Numbered from the stretch's first letter, positions 17,136 through 26,215 are shown. The stretch: DNA of 64,000 nucleotides from JAPOXR01 sp964291445 (GCA_964291445.2 OZ219864.1:992001-1056000), one strand, 5' to 3'. The notes: generated by a model from the letters alone, not told the origin. A program made the numbers and translations.

Positions 17136-18511
17136 GCGAGTATCTCCTTCCAGCGACAGACCTGTTCTCTCACCCGGGCCGGGTCAGTGCCCCCCTGGCT
17201 GGTTCGGCTGGCGACCGAGTGGCTGACATCAAGCACCTTGACGGCCTCCTCGGTGATCAGTTCGCAAACCGATTGCATGTCCTCGACCGTCAGCCCGTCA
17301 AGTGCGCAACCCCTGTCCTCGGCCATGCTGACCAGCTGGCCGATGACGTGATGGGCATCCCGGAATGGCATCCCGGCATGCCTTGCCAGCCAGTCGGCCA
17401 GGTCGGTGGCAGTGGAAAACCCCTCGCCAGCCGTTGCCAGCAGCCGGTCCGGAACCGGCCGCAAATCACGGATCATTCCTTCCATGGCCCGGATGGACAG
17501 GTCGATATTGTCGGCGGCATCAAATACCTGTTCCTTGTCCTCCTGCAGGTCCTTGGAATAGGCAAGCGGCAGCGCCTTCAATATCGTGAGCAGGGCCACC
17601 AGGGCGCCATTGACCCGCCCGGTCTTGGCCCTGATCAGCTCGGCGGCATCGGGGTTCCGTTTTTGCGGCATGATCGACGAGCCTGTGGTGAACCGGTCGC
17701 CGAGGGTGGCGAATCCGAACCGGGACGAGGTCCACAGGACAATCTCCTCGGCCAGGCGGGACAGGTTGGCGGCGCAGATTGCCACCGCCGCCAGGTATTC
17801 GGCAGCGAAATCTCGTGTGCTGACCGCATCCATGGAATTGGCCATGGGCCGGTCGAAACCGAGTTCTGCCGCCGTCAGGTCGCGGTCGATCGGAAAGGAG
17901 GTCCCGGCCAGCGCCGCCGCGCCGAGCGGCGATTCATTCATGCGCGCCCTGGCGTCGTCGAACCGGCCGATATCGCGGGAAAACATCTCCACATATGCCA
18001 TCATGTGATGTCCCCAGGTTACCGGCTGCGCCGATTGCAAATGGGTGAATCCCGGCATGATCATGTCGGCCCCGTGCTCGGCCTGACCGACCAATGCATC
18101 GATCAGCCGGTAGAGGTTGCCGGTTGCCCCGTCGGCCTCGGCGCGCACCCACATGCGAAAATCGGTGGCGACCTGGTCGTTCCGGCTTCTCGCCGAATGC
18201 AGCCGGCCGGCCGCCGGCCCGACAAGTTCTGCCAGCCGGGCCTCGATATTCATGTGGATATCCTCGAGCCGGTCCGAAAACCGGAACTCTCCGGCTTCGA
18301 TTTCTGACATTATTGTCAGCAGGCCTTCCGTGATCGCCCTTGCATCCGTATCATCGAGGATGCCCTGACGGGCCAGCATCCGTGAATGTGCCAGGGAGCC
18401 CTCGATGTCTTGTCGCCACAACCGCCGGTCGAAACGGATCGACGCATTCATCTCCTTCATCAGCAGGTCGGGCCGTTCAGTGAATCTGCCCCCTCTCATC
18501 TTGTCAGACAT
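17120..18511 (-). CDS. argH: Argininosuccinate lyase
   Basis: Final step of arginine synthesis: argininosuccinate to arginine and fumarate. 463 aa. Superfamily signature GSSIMPQKRNPDAAELIRAK contains the catalytic flexible loop; HSARSRNDQVATDFRMW and TPGFTHLQ-type MPGFTHLQSAQPVTWGHH hold substrate-binding residues. ATG at 18511 is the start (MSDKMRGGRFTERPDLLMKE); the frame is open further upstream but crosses into the opposite-strand tlpA-like gene. The start codon shares the sequence CATG with the divergent thioredoxin-like gene. Confidence 0.97.
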   Translation of the reverse strand: MSDKMRGGRFTERPDLLMKEMNASIRFDRRLWRQDIEGSLAHSRMLARQGILDDTDARAITEGLLTIMSEIEAGEFRFSDRLEDIHMNIEARLAELVGPAAGRLHSARSRNDQVATDFRMWVRAEADGATGNLYRLIDALVGQAEHGADMIMPGFTHLQSAQPVTWGHHMMAYVEMFSRDIGRFDDARARMNESPLGAAALAGTSFPIDRDLTAAELGFDRPMANSMDAVSTRDFAAEYLAAVAICAANLSRLAEEIVLWTSSRFGFATLGDRFTTGSSIMPQKRNPDAAELIRAKTGRVNGALVALLTILKALPLAYSKDLQEDKEQVFDAADNIDLSIRAMEGMIRDLRPVPDRLLATAGEGFSTATDLADWLARHAGMPFRDAHHVIGQLVSMAEDRGCALDGLTVEDMQSVCELITEEAVKVLDVSHSVASRTSQGGTDPARVREQVCRWKEILACKTA

Positions 18512-19121
18512 GGTTGATCCTGCCCTGAACCGGCTGCGGGCCTTGAAAACGCGCGCGTCGCGGCTGGCCCTGACGGGTGTTCTATACGCATTGGCTTGTG
18601 CCGGTGCAATTTCGGCCGCCGCCGGCAGCATCGATCCGGATTTGCTCAGGCAGGCAAGGCAGGACAATCTGCAGCGTCTGATCGTGCACGACGAGCCGGT
18701 GGCGGTCACCGACGCCCGATTTGCCGACGAGGCGGGACGCGAGGTCGGCATCGGCGATTTTGCCGGATCGATCCTGGTGGTAAATTTCTGGGCCACCTGG
18801 TGCCCGCCATGCCTGAAGGAAATGCCGTCGCTGGATCGCCTGCAGAAGGCGTTCGATCCAGCGGAGCTGAGGGTCATGGCTGTCGCAACCGGGCGGAACC
18901 CGAAAGCCAAGGTCGACAGGTTTCTCTCCGAAAAGGCGATCACCGCCCTGTCGGTCTACTACGATGAAAAGGCCCGGTTTTCCGGCCAGATGTCGGTCAT
19001 TTCGATCCCGGTTACCGCCATCATCGACCGGAACGGGCTGGAAATCGCCCGGTTCATCGGCGACACCGAATGGGATACGCCGGCGGCGATCGAGCTGATG
19101 GAATTCCTGGTCAGCCAGTGA
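18510..19121 (+). CDS. TlpA-like thiol:disulfide oxidoreductase, exported
   Basis: 203 aa with an N-terminal signal/anchor (ALTGVLYALACAGAISAAAG) and one thioredoxin-like AhpC/TSA-type domain carrying the redox pair WCPPC in NFWATWCPPCLKEMPSL. The cis-Pro lies in SIPVTAIIDRNG. Such proteins act in the periplasm, reducing cysteines of cytochromes or copper proteins. Its position divergent to argH with a TlpA/ResA-type protein is common in Alphaproteobacteria. ATG at 18510 overlaps the argH start on the other strand, so both ribosome binding sites lie within the neighbour's leading codons. Confidence 0.9.
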   Translation: MVDPALNRLRALKTRASRLALTGVLYALACAGAISAAAGSIDPDLLRQARQDNLQRLIVHDEPVAVTDARFADEAGREVGIGDFAGSILVVNFWATWCPPCLKEMPSLDRLQKAFDPAELRVMAVATGRNPKAKVDRFLSEKAITALSVYYDEKARFSGQMSVISIPVTAIIDRNGLEIARFIGDTEWDTPAAIELMEFLVSQ

Positions 19122-19289
19122 ATATTCGCCGAGTCCGGCGCCAGCCGGGGCTTGGCGGCGGCTTTATTTGGGCCCGGCGGCAATTCCCGGCCCCCGGCAG
19201 CTTGCAACCCGCAACTTCGTCACCATATGGGGGTCAGGTTCAACCCATGTTCCGGCCGCAATCCACAGTCAGCAGACAGGAATCCGACG

Positions 19290-20465
19290 ATGACAGATGT
19301 AGCAATCGTATCGGCTGCCCGCACGGCAGTCGGCAGTTTCAACGGTGCCTTTTCCGCGACGCCGGCCCATGAACTCGGCGCCGCGGTTCTCGAAGCCGTT
19401 GTCGAACGGGCCGGTATCGAGAAGGAGGAGGTGTCGGAGACGATCTTCGGCCAGGTGCTGACTGCCGGCCAGGGGCAGAATCCGGCCCGGCAGGCGCATA
19501 TCGGGGCCGGTTTGCCGGTGGAGAGCGCGGCATGGGGAATCAACCAGGTATGTGGCTCCGGCCTGCGTGCCGTTGCCCTGGCCGCGCAGCATGTCCAGCT
19601 CGGTGATGCCGGCATCGTCGCCGCTGGTGGCCAGGAGAGCATGAGCCTGGCACCACATGTGGCTCACCTGCGTTCGGGCCGGAAGATGGGCAGCCTGGAA
19701 TTTGTCGACTCGATGATCAGGGATGGGTTGTGGGATGCCTTCAATGGCTACCACATGGGCGTGACGGCCGAGAATGTCGCTCGCGATTGGCAAGTCAGCC
19801 GCGACCAGCAGGACGCCTTTGCCGTCGCCTCGCAGAACAAGGCAGAAGCGGCCCAGAAATCGGGCAAATTCCAGGATGAGATCGTGCCGGTCAGTGTCAG
19901 GCAGCGCCGGCAGGATGTGGTGGTCGACAGCGACGAATATATCCGTCATGGGGCGACGATCGAGAACATGCAGAAATTGCGGCCGGCATTCGATCGCAAC
20001 GGAACCGTGACCGCCGCCAATGCATCCGGCATCAATGACGGTGCGGCGGCGGTGCTGGTGATGTCACTGTCGGAAGCCGAACGCCGCGGCATCGAACCGA
20101 TGGCCCGGATCGTGTCGCATGCCACTGCCGGCCTCGATCCGGCAGTCATGGGAATGGGACCGGTCCATGCCTCCCGCAAGGCGCTGGAGCGAGCAGGCTG
20201 GCAGGCCGGTGACCTGGATCTTGTCGAGGCCAACGAGGCGTTTGCCGCCCAGGCCTGCGCCGTATCCCGTGACATGGGATGGGATCCCGATATCGTGAAT
20301 GTCAATGGCGGTGCCATCGCCATCGGTCATCCGATCGGCGCCTCTGGCTGCAGAATCCTGAATACGCTGCTCTTCGAAATGCAGCGGCGAAATGCGAAGC
20401 GCGGCCTGGCCACGCTGTGTATCGGCGGCGGAATGGGCGTCGCCATGTGTGTCGAGCGCGACTAG
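19290..20465 (+). CDS. phaA: Acetyl-CoA acetyltransferase (beta-ketothiolase)
   Basis: Condenses two acetyl-CoA to acetoacetyl-CoA, first step of polyhydroxybutyrate synthesis. 391 aa. Catalytic nucleophile Cys in INQVCGSGLRAVAL, His in VNGGAIAIGHPIGASG, and the second Cys in LCIGGGMGVAMC. Start ATG at 19290 (MTDVAIVSAARTAVGSFNG); the frame extends upstream without similarity. Followed after 30 bases by phaB, the standard phaAB pair. No phaC synthase in the window. Confidence 0.96.
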   Translation: MTDVAIVSAARTAVGSFNGAFSATPAHELGAAVLEAVVERAGIEKEEVSETIFGQVLTAGQGQNPARQAHIGAGLPVESAAWGINQVCGSGLRAVALAAQHVQLGDAGIVAAGGQESMSLAPHVAHLRSGRKMGSLEFVDSMIRDGLWDAFNGYHMGVTAENVARDWQVSRDQQDAFAVASQNKAEAAQKSGKFQDEIVPVSVRQRRQDVVVDSDEYIRHGATIENMQKLRPAFDRNGTVTAANASGINDGAAAVLVMSLSEAERRGIEPMARIVSHATAGLDPAVMGMGPVHASRKALERAGWQAGDLDLVEANEAFAAQACAVSRDMGWDPDIVNVNGGAIAIGHPIGASGCRILNTLLFEMQRRNAKRGLATLCIGGGMGVAMCVERD

Positions 20466-20495
20466 GCGCTGGCCCCAGGATCACAGGAGAATGAC

Positions 20496-21218
20496 ATGAG
20501 CAGAACAGCGCTGGTAACCGGGGGCACGCGCGGCATCGGGGCGGCAATCTCGAGACAGCTACAAAGGGATGGTTTCGCCGTGGCGGCGAGCTACGCCGGC
20601 AACGCCGACGCTGCCGGGGCCTTCGAGCGGGAAACCGGGATTGCCACCTTCAGATGGTCGGTTGCCGAATACGAGGAATGCGCCGCCGGCGTTGCCGAGG
20701 TCGAAGACAGGCTGGGTCCGGTCGAGGTGCTCGTCAACAATGCCGGGATCACCAAGGATGCGATGTTTCATCGGCTGACCGTCGAGGCCTGGCAGCAGGT
20801 CATCGCCACCAACCTGAATGGTGTCTTCAACATGACCCACCAGGTCTGGTCCGGCATGCGGGAGCGGAAATTCGGACGAATCATCAACATCTCGTCCATC
20901 AACGGTCAGAAGGGCCAGATCGGGCAGACCAACTATTCGGCATCGAAGGCCGGCGAGCTTGGATTCACCAAGGCGCTGGCCCAGGAGGGCGCTTCGAGAG
21001 GGATCACGGTCAACGCGGTGTGCCCGGGTTATATTGCCACCGAAATGGTGATGGCCGTTCCGGAGAAGGTACGCGAGGCCATCATCGCGCAAATTCCGGT
21101 TGGCCGTCTCGGCGAGGCGGAGGAAATCGCCCGATGCGTCGCATTCCTGGCCTCCGACGAGTCCGGGTTCATCACCGGCGCCACGCTGACTGCAAATGGC
21201 GGCCAGTACCTGACCTGA
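20496..21218 (+). CDS. phaB: Acetoacetyl-CoA reductase
   Basis: NADPH-dependent reduction of acetoacetyl-CoA to (R)-3-hydroxybutyryl-CoA. 240 aa short-chain dehydrogenase: cofactor loop VTGGTRGIGAAIS, NNAGITKDAMFHRL, catalytic Ser in NISSINGQKGQIGQ, Tyr and Lys in NYSASKAGELGFTKALAQEG, and the C-terminal GFITGATLTANGGQYLT typical of PhaB rather than FabG. Preceded by an AGGAG site and co-directional with phaA. Confidence 0.95.
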   Translation: MSRTALVTGGTRGIGAAISRQLQRDGFAVAASYAGNADAAGAFERETGIATFRWSVAEYEECAAGVAEVEDRLGPVEVLVNNAGITKDAMFHRLTVEAWQQVIATNLNGVFNMTHQVWSGMRERKFGRIINISSINGQKGQIGQTNYSASKAGELGFTKALAQEGASRGITVNAVCPGYIATEMVMAVPEKVREAIIAQIPVGRLGEAEEIARCVAFLASDESGFITGATLTANGGQYLT

Positions 21219-21312
21219 TCGCAGCCGCCGCCGGTCACGGCCCGGCCTGTCCGGTAGCGCCGCCGTTACTCCCGGCTTTGACTGGCCGGCGGGCGGTGCT
21301 TGGATTGGATGG

Positions 21313-21889
21313 GTGAGCGAAGAGCGCGACAACGCCCTGGCCATTGCCGAATTGTTTGGGGGACAGGGCGGCTGTTCGGGCGGAGATGAGAGCGATGGAA
21401 GCACGAATTGATGCAAGCCTGGCGCAGCTGCGCGAGGACATGGCCAAGCGTGAAACAGAAAGCGGTGTTATTTCCTGAACTATGTCGTCAGACATAATGT
21501 GAACATTCTCGAATTGGTCCAACGGATATCCGGCCGGATCAATCCGGGACAGTGACGACAACTCTTCTTTCCAGGCAGAAATATCTCGCGGGACCGCCGC
21601 GGGACCGCCGCTGAAGCGCGGCTCTGCTCGCCACGGGCCGCTTGGGTGTGCCTGGCGCGAGCTGACGGCAGGAACTTGCCGGCAACGCCGGAGTGGCGTG
21701 TTCGCGGCCCGCCGGAGACCTGTTGCATCAAATCTGCACCTGCGGCGGGAGGTCCCCGGGAAAACGGAGAAACCGGGAAAAATCCCTGCTTCGAGCAGAA
21801 ACAATTCGGGACATTCAGGTCGGGATAGAGTGAGAACCAACATCGGGCTGGCGACCGCGATAATCGGCGTGATGATCGCGTCGTTCTGA
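21313..21889 (+). pseudogene. Disrupted small coiled-coil/transmembrane protein
   Basis: Pieces of a small coiled-coil protein with a C-terminal membrane helix are visible in different frames. From GTG 21313 the frame reads SEERDNALAIAELFGGQG; a shift then gives AEMRAMEARIDASLAQLRED MAKRETE up to a stop at 21476. After about 350 unrelated bases, RTNIGLATAIIGVMIASF ends at 21889, which fits the missing C-terminal helix. Intact proteins of this kind carry the helix straight after an MAKRE-like block. I infer a frameshift plus insertion; the middle segment begins near a small hairpin (21481-21496). No function is known. Confidence 0.35.
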
Positions 21890-22661
21890 TCATTCCAACG
21901 GGCTGGCCAGCACCGGGGTTGATCAGCCGGTAAAATGCCAGGACCGCGCTCACTGTCGCTTCCAGTTGCAACCACCGGCGCTTGGCAGCGTCTCCAGCCG
22001 GCCCGTCCGGCATTGGCAACTCTCCCCGGACTGCTGGAAGCACTTGCGCTCGACGATGGTGCGCTGCCCGCGCAGGAAGATGTCGGACCGTCCGCACCCG
22101 ATCAGGTATTCGAGACGGTATTCATCGTGGCCTGGGGTGTCGAGCAGCAGGCATATCCGGCTCCGGACGACCGGGTCCTGATCGTCGCATTCGAGGGCCC
22201 GGCCAGAATGGGAGTCGACGCTGCCGTTTGTCAACTACGTGCGCTTCCCTGTTCCGGCCAACTGTCGCCCCCCGTACGGTTTGCGACCCGGGATGGCGGG
22301 TCGTCTGGCCGCCTCCGGCCCTGACGTCAACCCATGTTCCGGACCGGCGCCGTGAAGGCCTCATGGTTTCTTTTTGTGGCCGGCTGGTTGTTTTCCCGGC
22401 CCGGTTGGGACCTGTCATCATGCGGTGCGGCTGGCATGAGCGGCTGCGGTTTTGGCAGTGTGGTTCGGGCCCCTTGCACTCGGCCGTCCGTCCGGGCTCA
22501 GACCCTGATTCGTGTGTTCGTGAATCGTGCGCTGCCATGGTCTCCCTGCGCCCGGCTGCAACTGCGGGGCGATCAGGTCGGAAGCCCCGTTGCGTTCGCG
22601 GGGCGGAGAAGAAATCGGACGTCTTGGCAGCGAGTTGGAACCTGCGGTGCCCCTCCAGGTG
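21890..22661. other. Gene-poor stretch before ydcH
   Basis: No gene that I can defend. A minus-strand open frame at 21950-22234 contains a segment resembling a PD-(D/E)xK nuclease core, discussed as a finding. The 16-mer TCAACCCATGTTCCGG at 22327-22342 also occurs before phaA. The rest has no recognisable coding signal. Confidence 0.5.
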
Positions 22662-22829
22662 TTATCCCTCGGAGAGCCTGTGTATCTGTTCCTTGATTAG
22701 CAGCTTCTTTTTCTTGAGTTCGGTAATTGCAAAGTGATCTGCGCCCGGATTTCTCTGCTCGATTTCGATAGTGGCTGACAGCTCCCGGTGCTGTTTCTTC
22801 AGATCGGCCAGTTGTTCATTCACCGACAT
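22662..22829 (-). CDS. ydcH: YdcH/DUF465 family small helical protein
   Basis: 55 aa, MSVNEQLADLKKQHRELSAT at the N-terminus and the basic block TELKKKKLLIKEQIHRL at the C-terminus, the DUF465 pattern of two antiparallel helices. Function unknown. ATG at 22829 preceded by GGAGGA (22833-22838). An in-frame extension upstream to 22994 has no family similarity and runs into the insertion sequence. Single gene; its promoter region abuts the IS remnant at 22907. Confidence 0.88.
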   Translation of the reverse strand: MSVNEQLADLKKQHRELSATIEIEQRNPGADHFAITELKKKKLLIKEQIHRLSEG

Positions 22830-22906
22830 ATTTCCTCCATGACATGGTGGGCTGAATACACTCAATGTAGGCGAGAATTCACCTGCTTCAAGCACATAAT
22901 TTCCAA

Positions 22907-22919
22907 TGGGGAGTGATCT
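22907..22919 (+). repeat. Left terminal inverted repeat of IS remnant
   Basis: TGGGGAGTGATCT, exact inverse of 23976-23988. It lies 44 bases beyond the last codon of the transposase remnant, as expected for the right (C-terminal) end of the element. Confidence 0.7.
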
Positions 22920-22962
22920 TCGCATGGCGCGCCTTTCAGGGCCCCGGAGCCGCAAGAACGAA

Positions 22963-23753
22963 TCACGCCGCCAGCGCCAGCGCCCGGTTGTCATTGGCGG
23001 CCTCGCACCTGGCCGGCGGCCTCCATGGCTGCCAGCTCCTGGCCAGCTTGGCCCATGCCCGGTCGAAACGGCCCGACTTGGCCAGTGACCGGAAGGTCAG
23101 CACGCCCTGGCCGCCATGGCGCGACCAGCGCTGGCCCGAGCGCTTCATGCGCGAGGTGACCAAAGTTCTATTCGCCGCCTCGAAGCGGCGGCCAGCCTCG
23201 CCGGTCAGACCCGTCAGCGAACTGATCGCCGGGCCGGCGCCGGTGAGCCGGGCCCAGGTCTCGGCGCTCTCCCGGGCGGTGGGCCTACCGGTGAGCCACA
23301 GCGCCAGCCCGGCCGCCGCCGGTGTCATCGAGCCCTCGGTCAGGCCGAGGATGGCCTCGGCCCGTAGATGGATGCGCCCTTGCCCGATGTCGGCCGGTAG
23401 CGCGAGCGGGTGTATTCGACCAGGCCGAACAGCGTCATGGCCTGACCAGGGGTGGCCCCGGCCCGGCGGTAGCTCCTGCCATCCACCTGCAGGTATTCGC
23501 CATGGTCATCGAGTTGCTCGATGGAAGCGGCCATGATGGCGCGGGCAAAGAGGCTGGCGAAGATTTGCAGTTCCTGCTCGGCGGTGAGCGGGTCCCTTTG
23601 TATCGCCTCGGCAATGTCATCCACCAGCCGGCGGGCGGCATCGGTGGCCATGAGTGCATGTGCAGCCTGTTCAAGACGGGCCCGTGCCACCACCATGACA
23701 TCGGCATCGTCACCGGTAATGGCAAAGGGGAATGGTGCCTGTAGATTCTGCAT
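22963..23753 (-). pseudogene. ISKra4-family transposase remnant (frameshift plus internal deletion)
   Basis: The N-terminal part runs from ATG 23753 (MQNLQAPFPFAITGDDADVM) to about 23380 and includes LFARAIMAASIEQLDDHGEY and LFGLVEYTRSRYRP. A frameshift near 23380 moves to IHLRAEAILGLTEGSMTPAA and then GLALWLTGRPTARESAETWA and LTGEAGRRFEAANRTLV. This joins directly to the far C-terminal block MKRSGQRWSRHGGQGVLTFR. Intact family members are about 450 aa, so some 200 residues including much of the catalytic region are gone. Not functional. Confidence 0.75.
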
Positions 23754-23975
23754 CGGAGTGTTCCTTTCTGCTCCGTATCCGGAGCGTTCTTTTGCTTTGG
23801 AACACTCTACCAACCCTGCCAGGCGGGGCCAGGCAATGGGCCGATTGCAGGCGGAATTCCGCGGCATATCGGCAACATTTTCGCCAGATCACGCCAAACC
23901 GGTGATTATCGCCGGATGGGGAATGAAATAATCGTGTAAAACAATGCACTGGGAAAATGGCTCCTTGCCACCTGG

Positions 23976-23988
23976 AGATCACTCCCCA
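23976..23988 (-). repeat. Right terminal inverted repeat of IS remnant
   Basis: AGATCACTCCCCA, exact inverse of the left repeat at 22907-22919. Marks the end next to the transposase N-terminus and lies 26 bases from the stop of the PfkB kinase gene. Confidence 0.7.
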
Positions 23989-24014
23989 GGTGGAGCTGTA
24001 GGCGCTTCCCAAAA

Positions 24015-25040
24015 TCAGTTTTGCCAGCCCCAACAGGATGCCAGTTCAAGACACTCCCGCCATGAAACCACTGTGTCCGTTGTCCCCAGCCCGCGCACCG
24101 ATGCCGCAGCCGCTGCATGGCCAAGCTCTATTGCTTCCGTCACGCTCCATTCTTGATGCAGGCCATAGAGCAAACCTGAAGCGAAGGCATCACCGGCGCC
24201 GTTGGTGCCCTGAATCGCCTCCGCCGGGATGTCCAACGACGGTTTCAAGACTTCCTCGCCGCCCGGGCCTACCGCGACCGCTCCGCCGGGAAAATGCGCG
24301 ACGACCAGCTGCATCGAGCCTTTTGACAACACCTTGCGGGCGGCGCTCAGGCATTGCTCCACATCCACCTCCACCCCATGCCCGGTCTCCAGCCCGGCGA
24401 TTGCGGCGATCTCGAAATCATTCACGACCAGTAGATCGAGATGGGCAAGGCAGGGACGGACGATTTGCGCAATGCGTTCTGCCGGGATCGAGCATAGTTC
24501 AAGGTTCGTCGCGATACCGGCCGCGCGCGCCCTTTTCAGCACTGTCACCCAGCCATTCACGTCATCGCCCCAGGCGCTATCCAGTTTGGCATGAAGGCCC
24601 GGCAGGCCAAGATGCAGAATACGGGCCATAACCCCCGAGAAATCAAAGTGATCCGGGGTCAGTTGGGCGGCTGTTCCCGGCAAATACAGATGTGTGCGCC
24701 GCCCGGTGTCAGCCGCGGTGAAAGCGTCGGTGTGCGATGTGCTGCCGTTCTCGGCGATTGCTAGGCCGGATAGGTCGATACCAGCGGCATCGGCCTCGGC
24801 AATCAACGTGCGACCGTCTTCGTCGTCGCCAATAAGGCCGATTGTAGAGACCGAGAAATCTGGGTCCAGACGTTTCAAATCGATGGCAAGATTGCAGGCC
24901 GAGCCGCCGCCGCGCACCTCGTTGGTCAGGATTTCCACCACTTCCTCTTCGCCGGGCCAATGCGAGACGCATTTATTGTGATCCGCGCACCACGTCCCCC
25001 CGGTGACAATGCCTTTGCGTTTCTGCGAACCCAGTCTCAT
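24015..25040 (-). CDS. PfkB-family carbohydrate kinase
   Basis: 341 aa ribokinase-superfamily sugar kinase. N-terminal substrate loop RGGGSACNLAIDLKRL and C-terminal ATP/anion-hole motif IQGTNGAGDAFASGLLYGL with the catalytic Asp are intact. Last gene of a seven-gene minus-strand unit; its ATG overlaps the aldolase-like stop (ATGA). Presumably phosphorylates the sugar brought in by the upstream ABC importer, before cleavage by the aldolase-like protein or transfer by transketolase; the substrate cannot be read from sequence. Composition is less GC-rich than the flanking core genes. Confidence 0.88.
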   Translation of the reverse strand: MRLGSQKRKGIVTGGTWCADHNKCVSHWPGEEEVVEILTNEVRGGGSACNLAIDLKRLDPDFSVSTIGLIGDDEDGRTLIAEADAAGIDLSGLAIAENGSTSHTDAFTAADTGRRTHLYLPGTAAQLTPDHFDFSGVMARILHLGLPGLHAKLDSAWGDDVNGWVTVLKRARAAGIATNLELCSIPAERIAQIVRPCLAHLDLLVVNDFEIAAIAGLETGHGVEVDVEQCLSAARKVLSKGSMQLVVAHFPGGAVAVGPGGEEVLKPSLDIPAEAIQGTNGAGDAFASGLLYGLHQEWSVTEAIELGHAAAAASVRGLGTTDTVVSWRECLELASCWGWQN

Positions 25041-26032
25041 TGCGCTTCGGGCAGCAATATCGGGTCGGTCACCAGCAGATCATCTTCAAGCGATCTGGTT
25101 GGCGTCAGTCCCTTCTTGCGAAGGTGATCATGATAGGCCTTGACCGCCTCGGCGGGTGAAAGCTTGCCTTCGACCACCAGGCGCATCGAGCGGACGATTT
25201 CCACGGAATCCTCGGCGAAGTAGATCTTGCGTCCGAACAGGGCGACACGCGCGCCGAACCGCTCGGCCTGGCTGATCAACTCGAACGTGTCGCGCGTTGT
25301 TCCGGCGCTGCCGCCTAGGATCCCGACGATCAGGTTTTCGGGATCGAAAGCCGCAAGCTCGGCCATCGCACGCGCGCCGTTGAATTGCATTTTCAGAAAT
25401 AACGGTCGTTCAGCGTGGGCCACACCGGCAAGACAGCGCACGATTGCATCGTTGATGAAAAAGCCGATTTCTTCTCCAGCGGTATCAATGGGAAATGCGG
25501 GATTGAACACTTCCAGAATATGCCGCATCCCGGCCCCGCTGGCCTGATCACGGAATTCGGAATAGGCATTCAGCGTCGCCACGTCGCGGTCAACGTCGTT
25601 GTAGATGGTCACTGCATAAAGGCCTAGGTCGCAAAGTGTGCGCGCGCGGTCAAGCCTGGCGGTCCGGAACGGGCGCGCTTGGTGATTTTTGTAATCCGCG
25701 CCGCGATGGCCCCAGATGTCGGTCCCCTCGTTCAGACGCACAGCCGGGGTTACGTCGCTTGCGGCAAAAACACCATCTGCCGCCAGCGCCTCGGCCGAGG
25801 CAAGCGACATCAGCATGATGTCCACCAGATCAGAGGCGACCACTTCTTTCATTGCGGACCGGTAGACCGCGGCCGGGTGGGCCAGGCCGGTCTTTTGGTC
25901 GATCCCCATCGCACCCGCGCCGCCGCCCATATCGCCGTCCTTGGCGTCCGCGATGATGAAGTCCTGCGGCCGGTAGGCACCGCCGCGAATTCGATCCAGC
26001 TTCTGGTTCAGTCTGGTCTTCGCAGTTTCCAT
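25037..26032 (-). CDS. TIM-barrel class I aldolase-like protein
   Basis: 331 aa, MENTAKT-like start (METAKTRLNQKLDRIRGGAY) then DFIIADAKDGDMGGGAGAMG. Barrel strands follow: IMLMSLASAEALAADGVFAA, LGLYAVTIYNDVDRD, HILEVFNPAF, PLFLKMQFNGARAM, LIVGILGGSAGTTRDTFELI and ARVALFGRKIYFAED. The Lys in LFLKMQFNG sits where a Schiff-base lysine is expected in DeoC/LacD/DhnA-type aldolases, but this is inference. I recognise the fold, not the reaction. Start ATG at 26032. Between transketolase and a PfkB kinase, a role in splitting a phosphorylated ketose is plausible. Confidence 0.75.
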   Translation of the reverse strand: METAKTRLNQKLDRIRGGAYRPQDFIIADAKDGDMGGGAGAMGIDQKTGLAHPAAVYRSAMKEVVASDLVDIMLMSLASAEALAADGVFAASDVTPAVRLNEGTDIWGHRGADYKNHQARPFRTARLDRARTLCDLGLYAVTIYNDVDRDVATLNAYSEFRDQASGAGMRHILEVFNPAFPIDTAGEEIGFFINDAIVRCLAGVAHAERPLFLKMQFNGARAMAELAAFDPENLIVGILGGSAGTTRDTFELISQAERFGARVALFGRKIYFAEDSVEIVRSMRLVVEGKLSPAEAVKAYHDHLRKKGLTPTRSLEDDLLVTDPILLPEAQ

Positions 26033-26215
26033 CTTTATCTCCGGTTCTGTTCGTGCGGCTTGGCAATCCGGCGGCAATCGCAAATGGTCGGGTCGGGTCA
26101 GTGCGGATGATTTAGAGCACGATATTGGCTAAACTGCGGTTTTCAGGCCCACGAATGTTATTGGCTATGTCATTCGACTAGGCACGTGCGTCGGCACTCC
26201 AAACAACACCGACGA

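Larger units (their letters stand above)
22907..23988 (-). mobile_element. Degenerate ISKra4-like insertion sequence, about 1.08 kb
   Basis: Bounded by perfect 13-bp inverted repeats and containing both ends of one transposase gene with its middle missing, so non-autonomous. No obvious target duplication is visible outside the repeats. It separates the phaAB/ydcH side from the lower-GC carbohydrate cluster that starts only 27 bases further on. Confidence 0.65.
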
